DNA of 64,000 nt from the NCBI GenBank assembly GCA_963833585.1, contig CAWHYF010000001.1:62001-126000 (forward strand), written 5' to 3'. Numbering within the stretch: position 1 is the stretch's first letter; each line of letters starts with the position of its first letter. The position numbers and the translations under genes are program-made. The notes below the pieces were generated by a model. The model did no database searches. It was not told the origin of the DNA and saw only the letters and a list, made by a program, of their open reading frames with translations. The stretch is from Bog-756 sp963833585 (lineage in GTDB: Bacteria; Actinomycetota; Acidimicrobiia; Acidimicrobiales; RAAP-2). This document shows, piece by piece, positions 58,416 to 64,000 of this stretch.

Positions 58416-59000
58416 TCACCCCCCACTATCCGGAGGTACTCGGTGCCACACGTCTAAGAGGAATTCCGGTTCTACATGGTGCACAAGGGGCTGGAGTGCC
58501 GCATACGTATCAATGATCTCGTGTACCTGGTCCCCGCTCAGGGGGTAGTTGGTCGTTCCACGCCAGTGGACGGCAACCACCGTCGCCGCCGGAGTCGATG
58601 TGGACAGGACTTGACTCATGATGTGTTCGAGCACGGGCCGATCGAAGTAGTAAGCGATTTCACTCAAAACGACGAGGTCGAATGGGCCGGTCGGCCACTC
58701 CTCGGGAATGGCTCGAGCTTCAACACTGACGCCCACTGACGATCGGCAGCGCTCGCGGGCGCGCTCCAGGACATCGGGAACGATGTCTGTAGCCAACAGC
58801 AGATCGCACCGTGTGGCCAGGAGCGAGCTCAGAACGCCAATCGAGCACCCCGGTTCGAACGCCGAGGCGTACCGGCGTTCGGGCAACGCCGCCATTGTGA
58901 GTGCGTACTTTCGCTGCTCGTACCAACTCGACTCGAACTGCCACGGATCCGGATCCGCGTTGTACATCTCATCGAAGTAGGTCCGCCTCATCGAGACCAT
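58416..59000 (-). CDS. SAM-dependent methyltransferase, NodS-like
   Basis: A 194-residue class I methyltransferase: YFDEMYNADPDPWQFESSWY at the start (NodS-like lead), SAM motif FEPGCSIGVLSSLLATRCD, then PFDLVVLSEIAYYFDRPVLE. NodS-like enzymes N-methylate amino sugars or act in small-molecule pathways. ATG 59000 or 58991. It is downstream of an acyl-CoA-dehydrogenase-like gene on the same strand, a pairing seen with PIG-L deacetylase and glycosyltransferase genes in other bacteria. Confidence 0.85.
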   Translation of the reverse strand: MVSMRRTYFDEMYNADPDPWQFESSWYEQRKYALTMAALPERRYASAFEPGCSIGVLSSLLATRCDLLLATDIVPDVLERARERCRSSVGVSVEARAIPEEWPTGPFDLVVLSEIAYYFDRPVLEHIMSQVLSTSTPAATVVAVHWRGTTNYPLSGDQVHEIIDTYAALQPLVHHVEPEFLLDVWHRVPPDSGG

Positions 59001-59121
59001 CAGTCCGGCTTCCCTACACGAATATCCAGCGGTGCGAGAGCACTCACCAAGGGCAATGCGGTCGAAGCGGCCACACGGTTGCACACGGTCTGAGACGCAA
59101 GGATGCTCGTTTGATCGCCGA

Positions 59122-60117
59122 TCAGTTGCATCGGTAGTTCTCGACGGTACTACGTCCTAGGCTCATTGCATCGGGCCCGCCGTGGTGCTGAGCCAAATAG
59201 ACGTAGAGGTCGGCCGCCCTTCGGGCTTGGGCTGGATCGTGACAGAGCGGGCGGGCCCCGCCGGCCGCCGCGGTGTGTTGGAGGACGGCTTCACATGAGC
59301 CGTGAACGATCTGGCGCGCTGCCAGCGCCCGCGCTCTGGCTTGGCCCGTCTTGTTCTCCGGATCGAGATCGATGGCCGTCGCCACACTCTGGAGAGCATC
59401 ATCCATCGCCTGGAGTCCACTCGCTGCTTTGCCAATCTCCATGAGTACGAACTCCCCGGGGTCAGTGCTGAGGCTCTCGACGACTGCTCGCACCAGACCT
59501 CGAGCTCCCCCGTACCAACAGGAGGCAACGCCGCAGGCGCCGAACCAGAAGCCTGGCCGATCTGTGTAGAAGCCAGGCGGTCCAACCTCATCGTCTTCAG
59601 AGACCACCGGGCCGCCGAACGTGAGCGTCTCGCTTAGCGAATCGGCCATACCGACAGCTGGCCATGAATCCGGGGTGATGGCAACCACCACCTCGGCAGT
59701 GGGTATGTCGAAGAGCCGATAACCATCCGGTGCCTCGGCGGTGATCAGTGCCCTCTCGAGCATTCCGCTGCCCGAGCAGAAGGGTTTCCGACCGGCCAGT
59801 TTCCAACCACCGGCCACCGGAGTGGCGGTCACATTGCCTGTTCCACTTCGGGCGGCCCACACGCCGTAGCTCGCCCCAGTGTGTCGGACCCCACGGCTCG
59901 ACTCGTTGAGAATGGCCAGCGCGTCGGCATGACCTTCCCCCAAGCGTGCCAACGACAGATCCTCCTCGGCCAGCGCCGCGAGAATTTCGAACCGGTCCCA
60001 CGTGTCTCCGTGTCCGGGAAGCGTGAGACGGTCAAGTGTAGAGACCACTTCGAGGAACCTTTCAAGAATCCTCGATGTCCCCTGCTGTTCCTCCCGCCTC
60101 GCGTGCGCACCGATCAT
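59122..60117 (-). CDS. Acyl-CoA dehydrogenase family protein
   Basis: A 331-residue flavoprotein-like chain with the ACAD layout: LAALAEEDLSLARLGEGHAD, then WAARSGTGNVTATPVAGGWK followed by LAGRKPFCSGSG (FAD/substrate strand region), and a C-terminal helical domain with GGARPLCHDPAQARRAADLY. It is shorter than classical ACADs (about 380). The catalytic Glu cannot be assigned. The cluster context suggests a role in a secondary or glycoconjugate pathway rather than beta-oxidation. It starts 8 bases after the ferritin-like gene stop. Confidence 0.8.
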   Translation of the reverse strand: MIGAHARREEQQGTSRILERFLEVVSTLDRLTLPGHGDTWDRFEILAALAEEDLSLARLGEGHADALAILNESSRGVRHTGASYGVWAARSGTGNVTATPVAGGWKLAGRKPFCSGSGMLERALITAEAPDGYRLFDIPTAEVVVAITPDSWPAVGMADSLSETLTFGGPVVSEDDEVGPPGFYTDRPGFWFGACGVASCWYGGARGLVRAVVESLSTDPGEFVLMEIGKAASGLQAMDDALQSVATAIDLDPENKTGQARARALAARQIVHGSCEAVLQHTAAAGGARPLCHDPAQARRAADLYVYLAQHHGGPDAMSLGRSTVENYRCN

Positions 60118-60125
60118 GGCCCGGG

Positions 60126-60542
60126 CTACCGCCCGAGAGCCATCAGGAGATCCTGGACGTGTTCCTGGGTCTGTTCGAGTAGCGGCCGGAGTGCCTCGCC
60201 GACGTCAGCCAAGCCCAGCTCGTTGGCCTGGCCGAATCGATCTCGATACCGTTCTAGCTGCTCCTGTTCGAGGCGAAGGTCGGCCTCGAGGGCGCCGCGA
60301 GAATCCGTTGTCTTCGGCACGTCTCTCACCACGGTGGTTGGCTCCCCGCCGAGGAACGACACTTGGGCGGCGAGGACGCGGGCGTGGTTGAGCTCCTGCG
60401 ACAGATGTTTGGTCAGCTCATCGATCGTGCTTACGAACTCGGGACCCGTGACGGTCGAGATATGCAGGTTGTACTGGACGATCGACTGGTACTCGGTACT
60501 GAGATCCTCGTTTAGGAGTTCGGTGAATTTCTCTTGGTCCAT
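60126..60542 (-). CDS. Ferritin-like/bacterioferritin-type protein
   Basis: A 138-residue four-helix protein: LNEDLSTEYQSIVQYNLHIS and LTKHLSQELNHARVLAAQVS give the ExxxxY...ExxH di-iron pattern, and helices 3-4 carry LEADLRLEQEQLERYRDRFG and LEQTQEHVQDLL. It could store iron or protect DNA (Dps/bacterioferritin-like). ATG 60542 has AAGGAAA 5 bases upstream. It lies immediately before the acyl-CoA-dehydrogenase-like gene. Confidence 0.85.
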   Translation of the reverse strand: MDQEKFTELLNEDLSTEYQSIVQYNLHISTVTGPEFVSTIDELTKHLSQELNHARVLAAQVSFLGGEPTTVVRDVPKTTDSRGALEADLRLEQEQLERYRDRFGQANELGLADVGEALRPLLEQTQEHVQDLLMALGR

Positions 60543-60748
60543 GGGGGTTTCCTTTCACGGATATGTGCTGCGGCACATCGCCCGGTTCGTCACCTGTTGA
60601 AGCTTGGGTCAGGCGGGTGGATCCCGCTCTCGGTTTCTCTCCGCTTCCTCTTCCGAAATGTCCTCCCCGGCACCGGCCAGTGGATGACCAGGATCCTTGG
60701 CTGGCGCTGGAGATCCGTCCAGACGACCGTGCTCCCTTCGTATTCGGC

Positions 60749-61612
60749 TCATGTCCGTCGTACCGACACGGGTAGAACCGGTGCCGTGTGCCTCATAGAA
60801 GCGATGACCTCGACCTTGCCTGCCACCGCTGGAGTGATCGTCGCTTCGATCGAGGTAAGGACGTGAGCGAAGCCACGCGGTGCTCTTGCCTCACGGCGAC
60901 CACTGGTAATGACCGGGAACCTCGGATCTTGCCGTATCACCGCCCCGAGTGCGACTACTTCCTCGAACAGGGCTCGGTCCTCGCCGGTACGCAAGTCTTG
61001 AAAACCTCCAGCCTCTAGATACGTCGCGGCATCAATTCCGAAGTTCGCTCCGTGTACGGGCGAGCGCTCAATCTGATAGTCGCGATGCCAGGCTTCTGCC
61101 GTTCCTGGCGTACGGCCACACCAGTCTCGGACCCCTACCGGTCCAATCCACACCTGGCACCCCTCGCGCCGCATCCTCAATTGGGCGGAGATCCAGTCCT
61201 GGGGGACCTCCGAATCGGCGTCGGTAGTTGCCAGCCAAATGCTTCTCGGCTCCAAGCCGGACCACCTCTGGAGTAACACCTCGCAGCCCACTCGCCTGGC
61301 CTCACCGACACTGCGATGATTCGTTTCGACGATCTCGGCGTGATGCCCCTCAGCGAGATGCATGACGCGCCGTCGCCACTCCTCAGCAATGTCGCGGCTT
61401 TGGTCACTACAGGCGTCGAGCACAACAACGACGCCGATGCTGGCCACGCACCCGAATGAAGCGTGGTCGATCGCCCGACCTAGCGAAGCCAGGGCCGCGG
61501 GGAGTAGCTGCTGCTCATTGCATACGGGGAGTACCACGCCAAAGCGCATCGATTCCACGGAGGAACCGGCTTCCAGTCGATGACCTCGCTCGTCCGGTGC
61601 TTTTGGTGTCAT
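60749..61612 (-). CDS. Family 2-type glycosyltransferase
   Basis: A 287-residue GT-A fold enzyme: MRFGVVLPVCNEQQLLPAAL, VVVVLDACSDQSRDIAEEW, WLATTDADSEVPQDWISAQL (DxD as DAD) and AGGFQDLRTGEDRALFEEVV. The usual start of such enzymes is MRFGVV (61549), but ATG 61612 adds 21 residues and is in frame. It probably adds a sugar to a small acceptor in the same pathway as the ACAD and methyltransferase. I see no PIG-L deacetylase, which usually completes this set. Confidence 0.82.
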   Translation of the reverse strand: MTPKAPDERGHRLEAGSSVESMRFGVVLPVCNEQQLLPAALASLGRAIDHASFGCVASIGVVVVLDACSDQSRDIAEEWRRRVMHLAEGHHAEIVETNHRSVGEARRVGCEVLLQRWSGLEPRSIWLATTDADSEVPQDWISAQLRMRREGCQVWIGPVGVRDWCGRTPGTAEAWHRDYQIERSPVHGANFGIDAATYLEAGGFQDLRTGEDRALFEEVVALGAVIRQDPRFPVITSGRREARAPRGFAHVLTSIEATITPAVAGKVEVIASMRHTAPVLPVSVRRT

Positions 61613-62219
61613 TACTGATAGCACAACTATTTCCCAGGGACCGAGTTCACAGGGTCGTCCCAATGCCCGATGACGGCCAATGGCCTCGTACCGGCGACGA
61701 CAACTAATGGCTGATCCGGGGAGCGATGACCACTCCGGGCCACCTTGGGTAGACCTCGGGTGCGACCCCGTCGCGGGTAGTGGCCCTGTTCTCCCCCTTG
61801 CGGCCATTTGGGTTCGCTGGCCTTTGCACGGGCCATTGTGGCGGCTTTTGGATTGTGAAGGGACAAGGCACTAACTAGCAACATTGGGGGCTAGTGGTAC
61901 CCGATCAACAGTGACCGCAAACCCGACTCCGCTTTCACCCACGCGGCCTCAACGCGGAGTCAGCCCACCTTGGCCTCGACGGGGTGGCCGGCAAAGATCA
62001 GCTTCTGTTCTATGCAGGTACAAGCCCGCTCGGCGCCCCCGGGCGGATCTTCATTGCCGCAAGAAGCGCCGAAGAGTTTTGCCCTTCGCTGACATGGGTA
62101 ACGGACTGGGAGCGGAGGCGCTCGTGGCCGCTGGCCAGATATCGGTTCATCCGGCCGGGCTACTGAGAGCCGCGCGGCAACAAAACGCCAGTAACGGACG
62201 AGAGGTGGTCTTCCCCAAA
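61613..62219. other. No gene recognised
   Basis: About 600 bases between divergent genes. A frame runs through the right part in phase with the histone-like gene, but lacks a ribosome site and its sequence is not protein-like. Confidence 0.4.
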
Positions 62220-62777
62220 ATGCCCAACAAACGTCGCCGAACGGCTCAGGTCTTCGACTCGCTTGAAAATGCCACCGCGGTGGCTAGTGCCAAGGTGAGG
62301 GAGGGTGTGGATAAGGCAGCCGTTGCCGGCGCGGAAGCGGTAGAACGGATTGCGACTCAAACAGTAGCTGCGCGAAAGGCGGCCAAGAAGCGGGCGACGG
62401 CTGGCACCACGAAGGCCGGCGGAGCCAAGAAGGCCGCCAAGAAGCGGGCGGCGGCTGGCACCACGAAGGCCGGCGGAGCCAAGAAGGCCGCCAAGAAGCG
62501 GGCGACGGCTGGCGTCACGAAGGCCGGCGGAGCCAAGAAGGCCGCCAAGAAGCGGGCGACGGCTGGCGCCACGAGGGCCGGCGGGGCCAAGAAGGCCGCC
62601 AAGAAGCGGGCGACGGCTGGCGCCACGAGGGCCGGCGGGGCCAAGAAGGCCGCCAAGAAGCGGGCGACGGCTGGCACCACGAAGGCCGGCGGGGCCAAGA
62701 AGGCCGCCAAGAAGCGGGCGACGGCTGGCACCACGAAGGCCGGCGGAGCCAAGAAGGCCGCGAGCCGCTCTTCTTAG
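62220..62777 (+). CDS. Histone H1-like Lys/Ala-rich repeat protein
   Basis: 185 residues. The first 55 (MPNKRRRTAQVFDSLENATA, VREGVDKAAVAGAEAVERIA) look helical. The rest is seven copies of an 18-residue unit KKAAKKRATAGTTKAGGA, ending KKAASRSS. It resembles bacterial histone-H1-like and AlgP/HctB-type tails that bind and compact DNA. The start is ATG 62220, about 12 bases after AGAGGTGG. It ends 4 bases before the DUF1206 gene, so an operon is likely. Confidence 0.78.
   Translation: MPNKRRRTAQVFDSLENATAVASAKVREGVDKAAVAGAEAVERIATQTVAARKAAKKRATAGTTKAGGAKKAAKKRAAAGTTKAGGAKKAAKKRATAGVTKAGGAKKAAKKRATAGATRAGGAKKAAKKRATAGATRAGGAKKAAKKRATAGTTKAGGAKKAAKKRATAGTTKAGGAKKAASRSS
62382..62760 (+). repeat. 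54-bp tandem repeat, seven units
   Basis: Seven nearly identical 54-base units within the histone-like gene (GCCAAGAAGCGGGCGACGGC is the most constant part). Differences are few and mostly synonymous or Thr/Val/Ala swaps, so the array is young or homogenised by recombination and copy number may vary. Confidence 0.85.
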
Positions 62778-62781
62778 ACTC

Positions 62782-63601
62782 ATGTCTACAGTAACGGCCA
62801 AGGTCCAAAGGCATCAGATGCCCTCGACAAAGGGCAAGAGCTGGTTTCGGGGGGTCGGGCGCATCGGGATCGGCTCCCGTGGAGTGATCTATCTGATCCT
62901 GGCGTATCTAGCCTTCTATATTGCCCGACGGGGCAGCGCTCCGGCTCAGGCCGATAGCACCGGTGCAATCGAAGAGATCGGTCATCGCAGCGGTGGACCG
63001 GCACTGTTAGCCCTCCTGGCTGTCGGTCTCGGTTCGTACGCACTTTGGCGACTGATTGACGCCGTTCTGAGCCGAGAGGGCACCTTGAAACGTTTCGGCT
63101 CCGTCGCAATCGCCATCATCTACCTCTCACTTCTCGACCGAGCCGTCGAGCTGGCGGCCGGCCAAAAGACGAGCGGTGGCGCTTCTGCCAATCCTCAGCC
63201 GTTGGTGTTGAGGGTGTTGGGATGGCCAGCGGGCAAAGAAATCGTGGGAGCCGGAGGAGCGGTGCTAGTCATCGCAGGGGCTTCTTTGGGGCTGTGGGGC
63301 ATACTGCATCGCTACTCGAAGGACCTGGCGCTTGAGCGGGTGAGCCGCAGTTTGCGGGGGACGATTCGATCACTCGGGACATCGGGCGACCTAACTCGAG
63401 GATTTCTTCTCGCATTGGTCGGGGCGTATCCTGATCGGGACAGCAGCAAGCGGAAACCCTTCGCAGGCCAAGGGCATTGGTCAGGCCCTAAAGGCGCTCG
63501 TACGCCATTCGTATGGAGCAATCTTGGTTGGATTTGTGGCGATGGGACTTTTCTGCTTTGCCATTTACTCCGTCTTCGAGGCGCGCTACCGGCGGCTCTA
63601 G
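62782..63601 (+). pseudogene. DUF1206 family membrane protein, single-base frameshift
   Basis: The main frame gives three DUF1206-type units: ARGVGRIGIGSRGVIYLIL-like RGVIYLILAYLAFYIA, ALLALLAVGLGSYALWRLID, and SGDLTRGFLLALVG. The frame then breaks; removing one C of the CC at 63430-63431 restores AYLIGTAASGNPSQAKG, then LKALVRHSYGAILVGFVAMG and ARYRRL with a stop at 63601. The repaired protein has about 272 residues with six helices. DUF1206 function is unknown. Confidence 0.75.
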
Positions 63602-63774
63602 GACGGGACTCGATGGCCATTGGGCAACCAGCCCCGGCTTCCTAGGCCCCGTTTCCGGTGAGCCCTCACCATGGAGTTGACACTCCGGGCCTGAGGCGAT
63701 TATCGCCTGTCAGCCACGCCCATCAGGGGAAGATTCGGAACCGCACCAAGGGGGGATCTTGTACCGTTGCCTGC

Positions 63775-64000
63775 ATGGCAACCGTAGGACGAGTGGCCCC
63801 GATCCTTCCCGTCCGCGACCTCAATGTATCGCTTGATCACTACAAGCGACTTGGATTTGCGACTCGGAAGTATCTGGACCTGGGCTACGGATTCGCGGAA
63901 CGTGACGGCATCGAGATCCACCTCGGAGTTTCACAAAACTCCCTCCCGTCTGGACGTGGGCACTCGGTCTACCTCTTCGTCGACGATGCCGACGCGCTTG
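63775..64000 (+). CDS. VOC-family (glyoxalase/bleomycin resistance) protein, partial
   Basis: 75 residues before the window ends: VAPILPVRDLNVSLDHYKRL, GFATRKYLDLGYGFAERDGI, EIHLGVSQNS and HSVYLFVDDADAL. This is the typical first half of a VOC-fold protein. Members include glyoxalases, dioxygenases and antibiotic-binding proteins, so function is open. The stop lies outside the window. Confidence 0.82.
   Translation, partial: MATVGRVAPILPVRDLNVSLDHYKRLGFATRKYLDLGYGFAERDGIEIHLGVSQNSLPSGRGHSVYLFVDDADAL

Noticed and set aside
60543..60640. SigF-like promoter before the ferritin-like gene
   Set aside because: Only GGGCGA is found at the right place, without GTTT at a suitable distance.
61884..62219. 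Upstream extension of the histone-like gene
   Set aside because: The frame is open but has Arg/Pro-rich sequence unlike the protein; the ATG at 62220 with AGAGGTGG upstream is a better start.
62386..62765. Tandem repeat considered as a CRISPR array
   Set aside because: The units are contiguous, in frame and lack variable spacers; they encode protein repeats.

Overview
The window looks like chromosome from a high-GC actinobacterium, most plausibly a member of the Acidimicrobiia or a related uncultured lineage. By eye the GC content is very high outside 19.3-39.6 kb. GTG and TTG starts and ATGA overlaps are common. There are F420/PPOX-type flavoproteins, paired DUF35 and lipid-transfer (thiolase-like) genes as in actinobacterial sterol catabolism, and secreted proteins built from a GGYWLVASDGGIF repeat that I associate with Acidimicrobiia. 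Family names are recognised from sequence, without any database search.

Region 1 (1-19.3 kb) is core-like and dense. It holds a DapB-like dehydrogenase (partial), an SDR, two PPOX-fold proteins, a low-molecular-weight protein tyrosine phosphatase, a CPBP protease, two sulfatases, a four-gene DUF35-DUF35-Ltp-Ltp operon behind a KstR-like palindrome, an ABC-F ATPase, a YoaK-like membrane protein, a phosphoesterase lipoprotein, a ferredoxin, gltX, a YdcF-type protein and a HAD hydrolase. It ends with tRNA-Gln and tRNA-Glu.

Region 2 (19.3-39.57 kb) is less GC-rich. It is a set of three tandem islands inserted at the 3' end of tRNA-Glu(CTC). Copies of the tRNA 3' half lie at 19286, 34647, 35773 and 39523. 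Island 1 carries a tyrosine integrase cut short by an IS3-family remnant, an FtsX-like permease, two paralogous fold-unknown proteins, a 12-repeat secreted protein, and two ECF-sigma/DGPF regulator modules. Island 2 carries a decayed higBA module and a small HTH protein. Island 3 carries SDR, DUF1330 and SDR genes, a divergent TetR regulator and a truncated SRPBCC gene.

Region 3 (39.6-48.4 kb) is a light-response module. A CarH/LitR-type B12-dependent repressor has every photoreceptor ligand residue I can check. Two 20-bp sites identical at 17 positions lie upstream of the repressor gene and between two divergent operons. One operon is SRPBCC-SDR-DUF2867-photolyase; the other is FAD oxidoreductase-DUF1365-cyclopropane-synthase-like methyltransferase.

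Region 4 (48.4-64 kb) holds membrane and secreted proteins and a group of very small stress-type proteins (DUF6131-like, zinc ribbons, DUF6458-like, an RsbW-like kinase, a LapA-like protein, DoxX, a DUF6582-like protein). Three of these transcription units have SigB/SigF-like promoters (GTTT, 14-16 bp, GGGTA). A methyltransferase/acyl-CoA dehydrogenase/ferritin-like/glycosyltransferase cluster, a histone-like 54-bp tandem-repeat protein, a DUF1206 protein and a partial VOC protein follow.

Five chromosomal genes (near 1695, 9741, 16085, 45355 and 63430) carry single-base frameshifts, each repaired by removing one base from a short homopolymer. These look more like sequencing or assembly indels than real pseudogenes.
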